A program made the translations under genes and the position numbers. 64,000 bases of DNA. Source: Bacillota bacterium (lineage in GTDB: Bacteria; Bacillota; Clostridia; Acetivibrionales; DTU013). How positions within the stretch are numbered: the stretch's first letter is position 1; each line of letters opens with the position of its first letter. Where the stretch lies: the NCBI GenBank assembly GCA_023435305.1, contig JAEYRV010000042.1, positions 36,006 through 100,005 on the forward strand, read 5' to 3'. Positions 17,805-26,177 of the stretch are shown one piece after another. The notes below the pieces were generated by a model that was given only the letters and a program-made list of their open reading frames with translations, did not search any database and had not been told where the DNA came from.

Positions 17805-18066
17805 CATAGTGGGGCGGCAGGGTTGCTTATTCCGATTATGTTTTAAAGCACCAACCTCTGCAGCACGGACCTACTGACATCGAGTTTTACTTTGAAGTCC
17901 TGTCTCACGGGTCTTTCCAGTCGCCTCGCATCGACTGTACGATTTGCAGCAGTGCTTCGAAGAATAAAACATGATCTCCATAAGCAACCCTGCCGATCAG
18001 TGATGGTTACTGCGGGGGAGCAGTGTTGCAGGCCATTAGTCCTTTACATCGGGCATTATTTATTAT
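17780..18066 (-). ncRNA. Candidate structured non-coding RNA (possibly 6S-like)
   Basis: The 320-base gap between the AAA and PspA genes has no ORF but folds strongly. A perfect 15-bp stem joins 17816-17830 with 17980-17994; inside it an 8-bp stem joins 17838-17845 with 17965-17972, extended by AAGCAC/GTGCTT, then a 5-bp CTGCA/TGCAG stem and a 6-bp hairpin CAGTCG/CGACTG. A further hairpin (ACTGC/GCAGT) lies at 18013-18028. The terminator at 17785-17802 and a promoter-like TTGTTA...TATATT (18102 back to 18073) both fit the minus strand. A long rod with internal bulges is 6S-like, but no 6S, SRP, tmRNA or RNase P signature was recognised. Ends are approximate. Confidence 0.5.
17785..17802 (-). 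terminator. Minus-strand terminator inside the end of the AAA gene
   Basis: ACCTGTC and GACAGGT form a 7-bp stem with loop CTCG on the minus strand, followed by TTTTTTG (17780-17785). It lies in the last codons of the plus-strand AAA gene, so it points to a transcript arriving from the intergenic region on the other strand. Confidence 0.65.
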
Positions 18067-18124
18067 AAATTAAATATATACAAAAATGGCGGAACGTAAC
18101 AATAAATAAAGGGAGGCAGTTGAT

Positions 18125-18853
18125 ATGGGTTTTTTCAGTAGACTTGGAGCATTAATAAGAGGTTTCTTCGGCAGTTTGCTGGGGGGCGTGGAAGAGAATA
18201 ATCCGGAATTATTATTTGAGGATATCAAGATGCAGATAGACAGAGCCAGAAAAGAAGCGGAACAGCAGATCCTTGAGATCCAGACCAATGCTGAGATGAT
18301 CAAGATAGAGATGCGGAATGCGGAAAAGAATCTTGCCACCGTAAAGGCAAGGGTCGAATCTGCCCAGAAGACAGGCGACAGGGAGCTTCTGATAGAGCTG
18401 CTCATGCAGGAGGAGGAGTATCAGGCAACCTATGAGACCCACAAGGCCACTTATGATACTGCAATGGCCGAGGTGACAAGGATCAGGGAGGACTATAAGA
18501 TATTCGAGTCTGAAATGAGCGCCAAGCTCAATGAGCTCAAGACCTTGAAGTCTCAGGCCAAAATGGCTCAGCTCAGGGAGAATATCAACTCCGTGAATGC
18601 CAAATATACTTCAAGGAATAATACTGTCGGCAGTGTGAATGAGAGTATGGACAGGGCAAGAGAGCTGGTCAACAAGAAGACCGCGCGCGCCAACGCAGTG
18701 GAGTCTCTTGGAGACACAAACATGGATCTGAAGCTCAAGAGGCTTGATATGAACTCTGCAAGAGACAGGGCGAAGGCAAGAGCCGAAGCGCTCCTTAGCA
18801 GCGAGCAAGGCTTTGAAGTAAAAGAAAAGACAGAAAACAAGGTATCACAGTAA
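18125..18853 (+). CDS. pspA: PspA/IM30 family (bacterial ESCRT-III-like) protein
   Basis: A 242-residue, almost wholly helical protein. The start MGFFSRLGALIRGFFGSLLGGVEENNPE matches the amphipathic helix that PspA/Vipp1 proteins insert into membranes, followed by the long alpha hairpin (about 30-150, rich in Glu, Lys, Ala) and further helices. The family forms rings and rods on stressed membranes and belongs to the ESCRT-III superfamily. AAAGGGAGG precedes the ATG. It is flanked by a Vps4-like AAA ATPase and a membrane coiled-coil protein rather than by PspF or PspBC, so the regulation differs from the E. coli type. Confidence 0.9.
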   Translation: MGFFSRLGALIRGFFGSLLGGVEENNPELLFEDIKMQIDRARKEAEQQILEIQTNAEMIKIEMRNAEKNLATVKARVESAQKTGDRELLIELLMQEEEYQATYETHKATYDTAMAEVTRIREDYKIFESEMSAKLNELKTLKSQAKMAQLRENINSVNAKYTSRNNTVGSVNESMDRARELVNKKTARANAVESLGDTNMDLKLKRLDMNSARDRAKARAEALLSSEQGFEVKEKTENKVSQ

Positions 18854-18915
18854 ATGGAAACAATGCAAATCGGCATAGTTAAAGGGCAATTATTCGGGAA
18901 TGGTGGTTTGAGCTT

Positions 18916-19731
18916 ATGAGATCAAGAATGGTTTTAAGCGCATTATTCAAAGGCAGAAACATAGGAATATTAGCTGCGGCTTTAATCCTGGCTAGTCTTT
19001 TAAGCGACCCCAATGCATTGCCCAACATGTTTGGAATAAATGGCGCGCTGCCTGATTCGCTTGCTGTTACGGGAAGTTTCGCAGTCTATATTGCATTTGT
19101 CATCCAGACGCTTCTCAGTAAAAAGTTCCACACCGAATTCAACCAGAAAGAAAAATACAGGAACATAAGGGAGCTGAACAGGCAGGCCAACAAGCTTTCT
19201 TCAGAGGCCAGAAGAAATACGAACAACACCTACATGCAGAAGCTCAGGAAGGTTATAAACGACAAGAACGATATTTTTATATCCTATTCGACAGGAGAAC
19301 CCAGCTATCTGAAGGAAAAAATAGTTGAGCAGACGCTGACTCTTGTGATTGCTTATCTGAAGCTGCTCAACAACTTCTGTATCAGGAGCCGTGAGCTTAG
19401 CAATGTGGATGTGGGCGCCGTATCTGCCAGGATAAACAACAATGCCAGAAAGCTTAGCTTTGCCAAGGACGCAAGAATGGCGGAGGATGTCCGCAAGATC
19501 ATCGAGATGGATGAGAAGCTGATAGGCAGGCTGAAGGAAGAGAAAAAGGATCTGGAGAGGATAAATGCGAAGCTTGACTATATGGAGAGCACTGTGAACA
19601 TGTTCAAGCACCAGGTCATGTCCAGCGTCGAAAACGAGGAGATGCTCGAGCAGCTGGAGACAGCGGTGAACGAAGCCGAGGCGCTTGATGCAGCGCTCGA
19701 GGACAGGCGCAGGAACAAGCTGAGGATGTAA
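18916..19731 (+). CDS. Two-helix membrane protein with long cytoplasmic coiled coil, unknown
   Basis: A 271-residue protein of no recognised family. Two membrane segments lie at about 15-32 and 50-68 (NIGILAAALILASLL and SLAVTGSFAVYIAFVIQ), separated by a short loop; the remaining 200 residues are charged and helical, with coiled-coil character at about 75-105 and 190-265. It follows the PspA gene by 62 bases and ends at a terminator, so it is probably cotranscribed. A role as membrane anchor or partner for the PspA homologue is an inference from context. GGTGG is the only ribosome-like site, 9 bases before the ATG. Confidence 0.75.
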   Translation: MRSRMVLSALFKGRNIGILAAALILASLLSDPNALPNMFGINGALPDSLAVTGSFAVYIAFVIQTLLSKKFHTEFNQKEKYRNIRELNRQANKLSSEARRNTNNTYMQKLRKVINDKNDIFISYSTGEPSYLKEKIVEQTLTLVIAYLKLLNNFCIRSRELSNVDVGAVSARINNNARKLSFAKDARMAEDVRKIIEMDEKLIGRLKEEKKDLERINAKLDYMESTVNMFKHQVMSSVENEEMLEQLETAVNEAEALDAALEDRRRNKLRM

Positions 19732-19757
19732 GGCTCATCTATATTTATTAAAAAGCA

Positions 19758-19797
19758 GGGGACGGGAAATTATCAGAATGATTTCTCGCCCCTTTTT
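19758..19797 (+). terminator. Terminator after the PspA operon
   Basis: GGGG-CGGGAAAT (19758) pairs with ATTTCTCGCCCC with one bulge and is followed by TTTTTC. It closes the AAA-PspA-membrane protein group. Confidence 0.8.
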
Positions 19798-19887
19798 CAT
19801 TTGTTTATGGTATTCTTAAAAGGGAACCGTCAGCTGATGTCTGCAGTCAAAATGAAAGAATAAGCAAAGGAGCCGCGATAGAATAGT

Positions 19888-20265
19888 ATGGCAGTGCATT
19901 GTGGTGTCGATATAATCGAGATAGACAGGGTGAAAAAATCTGTTGATGAGCTCGAGAGCTTCAGAAACAGGGTTTTCACTGAAAAAGAGATAGCATACTG
20001 TGAAGACAGGAATAAGGCAAAATATGAAAGCTATGCAGCCAGATTCGCTGCCAAGGAGGCAGTTCTGAAAGCGCTTGGGACCGGTCTTTCCGATGGGGTC
20101 GAGTGGAAGCACATAGAGATCATCAATGATGAAAGAGGAAAGCCTGTGGTGATTTTAGCACACAGAGCCCTTGAAATATTCAGGGAAATGAACGGGAAGG
20201 GTATTGATATAAGCCTTTCACACTGCAGTACTTACGCAGTGGCCTATGCAGTGATAGAGAATTAA
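19888..20265 (+). CDS. acpS: Holo-[acyl-carrier-protein] synthase
   Basis: A 125-residue phosphopantetheinyl transferase that loads 4'-phosphopantetheine from CoA on acyl carrier protein. The signatures CGVDIIEIDRV near the start (Asp of the Mg2+ site) and FAAKEAVLKALGTGL in the middle are complete; the end has the usual ISLSHCSTYAVAYAV. AAAGGAG lies about 15 bases before the ATG, a wide spacing; the GTG two codons later is an alternative. It is followed 11 bases later by the YhaO gene. Confidence 0.96.
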   Translation: MAVHCGVDIIEIDRVKKSVDELESFRNRVFTEKEIAYCEDRNKAKYESYAARFAAKEAVLKALGTGLSDGVEWKHIEIINDERGKPVVILAHRALEIFREMNGKGIDISLSHCSTYAVAYAVIEN

Positions 20266-20276
20266 GAGGTGGATAT

Positions 20277-21377
20277 ATGAGGGTCAGACTGCTCCAGTTC
20301 GGAGATCTTCATTTGGATGCCCCTTTCACATCCCTCGGTGATATTGAAGGGAGGCCCCATCAGAGGAGGCAGGACCTAAAGAGGACACTGTCCAGGATAA
20401 TCGATCTTGCGCTGAGTAAAAGTCCGGATATCGTACTTGTCTGCGGAGATCTGTATGAGCATGGCTATACGGCTAAAAGCACGATCAACTATGTCTGCAG
20501 TCAGTTTGAGAGGATAGCGGACATGCCTGTTTTATTGATTCCCGGAAATCACGATCCTATGGTGCCCGGTTCCTTCTACAGCGAGCATGGGTGGCCGTCA
20601 AATGTACATGTGCTTGACACAGGGGATATGTTTGAACATTCTCCTTCAGGCACCAGAGTTTACGGCGGAGCTGCTCCCAATACTATAGATCCGTCCTGTA
20701 TAAACATATTGATGCACCATGGGACATTGGACATGCCCTTTAGTTCCAATGCCTTTCAGCCCATATCCGGAAGAGAGATCGAAGGGCGCGGTTTCGATTA
20801 CTGTGCTTTGGGACACTTCCACTCAAGGATATCCGGTGCAGGACCCGGCGGTATCATTTTCAATGCGGGCAGTCCGGAGCCCCTCGGCTTTGATGAAGAG
20901 GGAGATCATGGCGTATATATCTCCGAGATCGAGAAGGAGCCGGGGATGAAAGGCATAGTAAGCTCACAGTTTATCAAGCTGTGTTCAAGAAGGGCCTTCA
21001 GCCTGGAGGTCGGGATAAGCGGATGCCTGAGTAATGAGCAGGCGGCAGAGCTGGTCGAAGCTGAGATAGGAAGAGCAGGCAGCAGTGAAGATCTATTCAG
21101 GATCATATTAAAAGGCCGTATCCCAGCGGATATAAGGATGGACAGGGAGGTTGTCGCAGAGCAGACAGCCGATAAGGCATTCTATATAAAAGTTATCGAT
21201 GAGACTGTCCCTGACTATGACCTGGAGCAAATCTCACGAGAACAGGGACTAAGGGGGCTTTTTACCAGAAAGATGCTTGAGAGAGCGGCCAAAGAGGATC
21301 AGGAGGGCGCCGGGCTTGTCATGCAGGCGCTCTATTATGGACTGGAAGCTATTGACGAGGGAAAGGTATGCGTATAG
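20277..21377 (+). CDS. YhaO/SbcD-like metallophosphoesterase (DNA exonuclease subunit)
   Basis: A 366-residue calcineurin-type nuclease. The metal-binding motifs are in order: GDLHLDAPF (Asp, His near residue 9), VCGDLYE near 57, PGNHDP near 92, MHHGT near 150 and LGHFHSR near 183. The length and the neighbour suggest the Bacillus YhaO type rather than classical SbcD. It should form a complex with the product of the next gene, which overlaps it by 10 bases, and process DNA ends. AGAGGTGG precedes the ATG. Confidence 0.88.
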   Translation: MRVRLLQFGDLHLDAPFTSLGDIEGRPHQRRQDLKRTLSRIIDLALSKSPDIVLVCGDLYEHGYTAKSTINYVCSQFERIADMPVLLIPGNHDPMVPGSFYSEHGWPSNVHVLDTGDMFEHSPSGTRVYGGAAPNTIDPSCINILMHHGTLDMPFSSNAFQPISGREIEGRGFDYCALGHFHSRISGAGPGGIIFNAGSPEPLGFDEEGDHGVYISEIEKEPGMKGIVSSQFIKLCSRRAFSLEVGISGCLSNEQAAELVEAEIGRAGSSEDLFRIILKGRIPADIRMDREVVAEQTADKAFYIKVIDETVPDYDLEQISREQGLRGLFTRKMLERAAKEDQEGAGLVMQALYYGLEAIDEGKVCV

Positions 21378-23383
21378 AGAGAGTCGAGATCAATGGTTTC
21401 GGTAAAATAAGAAACCTTGCTATTGTTCCGGGCAGCGGACTCAATGTCATCTATGGAGCCAATGAAGCTGGAAAATCCACTGTCCAGAGGTTTATCAGAG
21501 TAATGCTTTACGGGGTCAGGAACGGACGTGAGCTGTCCGGGCTTCCTGCTGCCCAGAAAAGGTTCATGCCGTGGGACGGCGTTCCGTACGGAGGCTCTAT
21601 CATTTATAGCCTGGATGATGGCTCTGTTTTTCGTGTTGAAAGAAATTTCGATAAAAATACCGTACGCATACTTGACGATAGTTATAAAGATATATCAGAG
21701 ACGTTCAGGCTTGGCAAGGACAAGCTGCCCATGTTCGCTGACAAGCATCTTGGAATGGATGAAGCTGCGTTTACAAGAACGGCCTTTATTGGACAGATGG
21801 ATGTCAGGATCGGCAGCAGCGGTTCTTCGGAACTGGCAGCAAGGCTTGCCAATGCAAGGGATACAGGGCTTGAAGGGTTGTCGTTCCAGAGAGCAGAGGT
21901 GGCTCTGGCCAATGCTCTGAAAAACAGGATAGGTACTGAGCGGACCAGGACGCAGCCGCTGGACAAGCTGGAGGCGAGGCTCAAGCAGCTTGAAGAGGAG
22001 CATGCCAGGCTGACAGACAGGCAGAGGCAAAGACAGGGCCTGAGAGATGAGCTGGCGGATGTGAAAGGAAGGCTTGCAGAACTGGAAGCGAAGGAGCAGT
22101 ATCTGGCCATAGTGGAAAAGCTGATCGATACAAGAAAAAAGATAGATGCGGGAATAAAGAAAGAGGCAAATCTAAGAGAGACAGCAGCGCTTCTGCAGGA
22201 TACGGATAGAAAAATGTCCGTACTGTCAGAGCAGGAGAATACCGCAACGAAGACTGCCCGTTTTGGTCTTGCGGCGCCGCTGCTCTGTTTTGCCGCTGTG
22301 CTGATATCAGGGGTGTTGCTGGTATCATCCATGATAGCAGAGGGCAATTCCCATATCTCGGTGTCAATGATCCTATATGGGCTTGTAATGCTTGTTTCCG
22401 GCATTTTTGGTGCTGTTTCATTAACTAAAGAAATGAAGGCCGGGCATAGCCGGACCAGAAATATGCCGGATGGGGAAAGGGTCGAAGGACTGGCCTTGTT
22501 GAAGAGTAATGCGTTGAACAGTGCTTCTTTGATATGTGGTAATGCGATGAGCAGTACTGAAGATGTTGAAATGGCCTTGAGTCATATACAGGCTGAGTTG
22601 GAGGAATTAAGCGTCGGACTGCAGCAGAGCATAGAGGAAGCAGGCGCGATTGAACAGCCTTTAGACAGCTATTTTACACAGAAGGATCTGGATATGATCA
22701 TTTACGATACCGGCATATCGAGTCTGGAATCGGTGCTCAGATCTGAAGTGGAAGGCGTCAGGCAGTCTGTGCTGAATCTGTCGCTGAGAGAACAATACTG
22801 TGAGGGAATGGCTGACGATGACAGAGAGAGTGCTTATGAACTGCAGCGTGTGGAAGAAGAAACCGTTGCGGTGAAAGAGAAAATCGCGTATCTTAGAAAT
22901 AAGGCAAATGCGATCAAGCTTGCTCATGATGTCCTATTGGAAGCCGGTATGGAAATCAGGGGTTATTTTGCTCCGGGTCTGAATAATAGAATGAGCAGTA
23001 TAATAGCGGGTTTAACAGGAGAAAGATATACGGATCTCAGGGGAGACGAGGCCCTGCTGCTGAATGCGGCCGCACCGGAATACGGCGAGGTCAGAAATGT
23101 ATTCCTTCTTAGCGGCGGTACGGCTGATCAGATGTACCTGGCGATGAGGCTCGCCATGACAGATGTTTTGACTTCGGGGTCCGAGAGTCTGCCATTGATA
23201 ATGGACGAAGTATTTTCTCAGTTTGATGACAACAGGACCGGTCTTGCGTTAAAATATTTACATAATGAGTATAGAGACAGCCAGATATTCATTTTTACCT
23301 GCAAAAAGCGGGAGGTGGAGCTGGCGAGACAGATTTTCGGCGACAGAATGAATTTTGTGGAGTTGGGGTATGAAGATTCTTAA
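21368..23383 (+). CDS. YhaN/SbcC-like ATPase with membrane segments in the coiled coil
   Basis: A 671-residue SMC/Rad50-type ATPase. The Walker A YGANEAGKST is at 30-39, the coiled coil starts near 190, and the C-terminal half carries the ABC signature LSGGTADQMYLAMRLAM (about 580) and Walker B LPLIMDEVFSQFDD (about 613). Between the arms, at about 300-352, there are two hydrophobic stretches (FGLAAPLLCFAAVLISGVLL and SVSMILYGLVMLVSGIFGAV), as in YhaN proteins, so the hinge sits in the membrane. It is shorter than typical YhaN. It overlaps yhaO at the start and the lipoprotein gene at the end (14 bases), so the three are one operon. Confidence 0.85.
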   Translation: MRIERVEINGFGKIRNLAIVPGSGLNVIYGANEAGKSTVQRFIRVMLYGVRNGRELSGLPAAQKRFMPWDGVPYGGSIIYSLDDGSVFRVERNFDKNTVRILDDSYKDISETFRLGKDKLPMFADKHLGMDEAAFTRTAFIGQMDVRIGSSGSSELAARLANARDTGLEGLSFQRAEVALANALKNRIGTERTRTQPLDKLEARLKQLEEEHARLTDRQRQRQGLRDELADVKGRLAELEAKEQYLAIVEKLIDTRKKIDAGIKKEANLRETAALLQDTDRKMSVLSEQENTATKTARFGLAAPLLCFAAVLISGVLLVSSMIAEGNSHISVSMILYGLVMLVSGIFGAVSLTKEMKAGHSRTRNMPDGERVEGLALLKSNALNSASLICGNAMSSTEDVEMALSHIQAELEELSVGLQQSIEEAGAIEQPLDSYFTQKDLDMIIYDTGISSLESVLRSEVEGVRQSVLNLSLREQYCEGMADDDRESAYELQRVEEETVAVKEKIAYLRNKANAIKLAHDVLLEAGMEIRGYFAPGLNNRMSSIIAGLTGERYTDLRGDEALLLNAAAPEYGEVRNVFLLSGGTADQMYLAMRLAMTDVLTSGSESLPLIMDEVFSQFDDNRTGLALKYLHNEYRDSQIFIFTCKKREVELARQIFGDRMNFVELGYEDS

Positions 23384-24374
23384 TGGGGAAAAGTGGAAGA
23401 ATGCTTTAAAAGGTAAGACACTTGCAGTAATACTGCTTATTTTTGCTTTGCTCTGCGGCTGCACAGACAGTGATACTCAAGTGTCGGCGCCTGTTGATGA
23501 CACTTCCGGACAGGAAGCAAATACAGAACAGTCGGTGGAATATATTTACGGAATACCTATGGATGAGAATGCTGCTGTAGTTACCGAGAGAGTGGCGGAT
23601 ATTTTTGAGAAGCCTGACGTTAAATCGAACCGCATCACCCAGATCCTGTGTAACCAGCCTGTTAGCGTATTCAGAAATGAGGGCGGCTGGGCGAAGGTGA
23701 AAACCATCACAGGCTTAACGGGATGGATAAAGTCCAGATATATCAGCGATGATGTATCAAGCATTACAGGCAGGGTATACACATACAGGATAATCGTAAC
23801 GAGCAGGGAAAAAACCGTTTTTTCCGGGCCTAGCGGGGGCACAACCCAGGTCAGTGCACAAATGGGGACTGAATTCTATGCCTTTAACAATATCGATGAT
23901 GCATATGAGGTATTCCTGCCGGAAAATACAACAGGCTGGCTCAGGGGAAGCGGCATCATCCGCATACCCATCGGAGACGCCATACCTGTTACCAATGCCG
24001 ATGATTTTGCTGCTACGGCGCTCAGGTTCAAGGGAACGACCTTTATGCTCGGAGGAATGAGCTCACTGGGCATAGATTCGCCGGGCCTTGTTTACATATG
24101 TGCACGGATCAATGGCATTAATCTGCCGACAACTATCGAAGGCCAGCTGTCTACAGGAACCGAGACGGAAATCGATGATGTAAAAGCAGGGGACCTGGTA
24201 TTCCTGTCCGGGACCGGCGACAATGAAACAGGTAATGTTACAGGTGTTGGCATCAGTATTGGAGCTGGCAGCTATATATATGCGGGACGGAAGACCGGAT
24301 ATGTAGCCGTGGGCGATATATACAGGGAGAACCCCGACGGAGTGGTGGTGGCTGCCAGAAGACTATTCAATTAG
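23370..24374 (+). CDS. Lipoprotein with SH3 domains and a catalytically dead NlpC/P60 domain
   Basis: A 334-residue secreted lipoprotein. The signal peptide ends in ALLCGC with the lipid Cys at 31. Two bacterial SH3-type domains follow (about 65-125 and 130-195; GWAKVKTITGLTGWIKSRYI, GWLRGSG). The C-terminal region has the layout of NlpC/P60 (LGG..LGIDSPGLV, then VKAGDLVFL and GVGISIGAGSYIYAG), but the catalytic Cys of DCSG is Ser237 and the His of HVGI is Gly292. It therefore probably binds, but does not cut, peptidoglycan. The ATG at 23370 overlaps the YhaN end; GGGG lies just before it. Confidence 0.8.
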   Translation: MKILNGEKWKNALKGKTLAVILLIFALLCGCTDSDTQVSAPVDDTSGQEANTEQSVEYIYGIPMDENAAVVTERVADIFEKPDVKSNRITQILCNQPVSVFRNEGGWAKVKTITGLTGWIKSRYISDDVSSITGRVYTYRIIVTSREKTVFSGPSGGTTQVSAQMGTEFYAFNNIDDAYEVFLPENTTGWLRGSGIIRIPIGDAIPVTNADDFAATALRFKGTTFMLGGMSSLGIDSPGLVYICARINGINLPTTIEGQLSTGTETEIDDVKAGDLVFLSGTGDNETGNVTGVGISIGAGSYIYAGRKTGYVAVGDIYRENPDGVVVAARRLFN

Positions 24375-24398
24375 CCGGACCAATTAACACGGTATTGC

Positions 24399-25544
24399 CT
24401 ATCGAATGATTTCACCTGTTTGCAGTACATATCCACTATGATTCGTTGCAAGTCTGCAGATCAGTCTGACAATATCTTCACAGGCATTTGGCATAGCCAG
24501 TTTTGCCGCTCCGGCAGACATACTCCGAAGCAGAAATGGATTACTCAGCGATTTTTTCAGAATGCCGGGCAGAGATCTGTCATTTTGAAGGCTTATGGCC
24601 GCACCGGCGCTTTTTAGGAATTCCGCGTTTCTCACCTCTTGACCCGGAATCGGATCCATTATAAATATTGGCAGCCTTTTGACCAACGCTTCGGATATTG
24701 TGACCCCGCCCGGTTTTGTGATAATTGCGCTGGCTTCATCCATTAAACCGCTGATGTTATGTGTGTACCCCAGGACCGTTGCCGGCTTTGCAGATTTAGA
24801 AGAGAGACTTTCCAACTCTTCCCTCAGTCTCTTATTATGTCCTGTGACTGCAATTATCCTTATTTCCTTCTCAAGCTCCAGCAGTGAGACGAATACGGAC
24901 TTCATGTTGCACAAGCCTAAGCTGCCTCCCATTAGCAGTATTACAGGCTTTTCTTCAGGAGCCTTGCATTTTATCGCTTCACTGCTGCTGCCGGTGAATT
25001 GTTTTGATACCGGAATACCGTAAGGGTATATCCGGTCTCTTCTGATCCCCATCCTTGCCATATCCGACTTTATGCTTTCATGGGCGACTATAAAAGCATC
25101 GGTCTCCTCCAGCTTCCAGAAGAAATGGTTTGTATAGTCAGTCACAATACCTATCAGGGGGATCTGCAGGCCATATGTGCTCTTCAGCCGGGATACCATC
25201 TGAAGAGGCATAGTATGCGTGCATACGACGGCATCGGGCATTTCCTCCAGAATGAGCTTCATAAGCCTTGGGGCGAGTATACTGTTGAAGCCTTTGACAA
25301 AGGCCGTGTACATCTCGCCCTTTTCAGAGAGATCATATAGCTTTCCGTATATGTATGGAGCTCTTCGGATGGTTTGCAGGTATGTTCCGGTTATCAGCCT
25401 GTCGATCGCAGGATTTATGTAATTCAGAGCATCGACGAGCCTTGTTCTGCATCCCGGGATACGGCTTTCCATATACTCCATAAGGGCTTGTGATGCTTTG
25501 ATATGTCCGCCTCCGGTGGATGCGGTGAGGAATAATATATTCAT
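24399..25544 (-). CDS. MurG-like glycosyltransferase, UgtP/MGDG synthase type
   Basis: A 381-residue GT-B glycosyltransferase. The start MNILFLTASTGGGHIKAS is the donor/acceptor-side loop of the MGDG synthase/UgtP group, with an N-terminal MGDG_synth domain (about 15-180, including HTMPLQMVSRLK) and a C-terminal UDP-sugar domain with KPGGVTISEALVKRLP near 280-295. It likely adds glucose or galactose from a UDP donor to diacylglycerol, making glycolipid or a lipoteichoic acid anchor. The ATG at 25544 has GGAGG and GGGAG upstream and is chosen over an in-frame codon at 25577. It is alone on the minus strand, divergent from sleB. Confidence 0.9.
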   Translation of the reverse strand: MNILFLTASTGGGHIKASQALMEYMESRIPGCRTRLVDALNYINPAIDRLITGTYLQTIRRAPYIYGKLYDLSEKGEMYTAFVKGFNSILAPRLMKLILEEMPDAVVCTHTMPLQMVSRLKSTYGLQIPLIGIVTDYTNHFFWKLEETDAFIVAHESIKSDMARMGIRRDRIYPYGIPVSKQFTGSSSEAIKCKAPEEKPVILLMGGSLGLCNMKSVFVSLLELEKEIRIIAVTGHNKRLREELESLSSKSAKPATVLGYTHNISGLMDEASAIITKPGGVTISEALVKRLPIFIMDPIPGQEVRNAEFLKSAGAAISLQNDRSLPGILKKSLSNPFLLRSMSAGAAKLAMPNACEDIVRLICRLATNHSGYVLQTGEIIR

Positions 25545-25703
25545 CGGCTCCCTACCTCCGCTATACATTATTAGCAAATTTGACCTCTGTTATTACATTT
25601 TCACTCCTTTTGGCCATTTCTCCGGAATATTTTTTTTTGTTGTGAAGAGAATAATATCGAAACGATAAATCGATCTCTGATTATCACCGGAGGAGGGTAC
25701 GCC

Positions 25704-26177
25704 TTGAAATTCAGAAGAACCGCTTTACTTATCGCAATGCTTTTTATTGTATTCATGTGCGCGGTTGCCGGACCTGATCCGTTGTTCAGGCTGAGCGGTT
25801 CATATGCTCAGAACAGCAGTATCAGCGAAGAACAGCTTCTTGCCAGGGCAATCAATGGTGAAGCCAGGGGTGAGTCTTATGAGGGCCAGGTGGCAGTAGG
25901 TGCTGTAATATTGAACCGGGTCAGGGATCCCAATTTTCCAAATACAATAGCGGGCGTTATTTACCAGCCGGGCGCTTTTACAGCAGTGTCCGACGGGCAG
26001 ATAAACGTACCGATAGACTCGGGTTCCACGGTTGTTAAGGCTGCCCGTGATGCATTGAATGGATGGGATCCTACCGACGGCTGTATTTACTACTGGAATC
26101 CCGCCACCGCAACCAGTTCATGGATCTGGAGCAGGAAGATCGTCACAAAGATCGGCAAGCACAATTTTGGAGTATGA
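25704..26177 (+). CDS. sleB: Spore cortex-lytic enzyme SleB (minimal form)
   Basis: A 157-residue protein with a signal peptide (about 1-35) and one Hydrolase_2 catalytic domain. The segment ARAINGEARGESYEGQVAVGAVILNRV holds the catalytic Glu of this lytic transglycosylase family. Bacillus SleB also has an N-terminal peptidoglycan-binding domain; it is missing here. The enzyme degrades spore cortex during germination. The stop codon overlaps the ATG of ypeB (ATGA), and SleB and YpeB are known to need each other. GGAGGAGGG precedes the start codon, probably TTG or the ATG-equivalent at 25704. Confidence 0.93.
   Translation: MKFRRTALLIAMLFIVFMCAVAGPDPLFRLSGSYAQNSSISEEQLLARAINGEARGESYEGQVAVGAVILNRVRDPNFPNTIAGVIYQPGAFTAVSDGQINVPIDSGSTVVKAARDALNGWDPTDGCIYYWNPATATSSWIWSRKIVTKIGKHNFGV

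Noticed and set aside
17780..18066. SRP RNA, tmRNA or RNase P RNA in the AAA-pspA gap
   Set aside because: The SRP tetraloop motif, the tmRNA tRNA-like end and the RNase P core bases were not found.
21682..22404. Minus-strand frames in the YhaN-like gene
   Set aside because: Serine- and leucine-rich shadows of the coiled coil.
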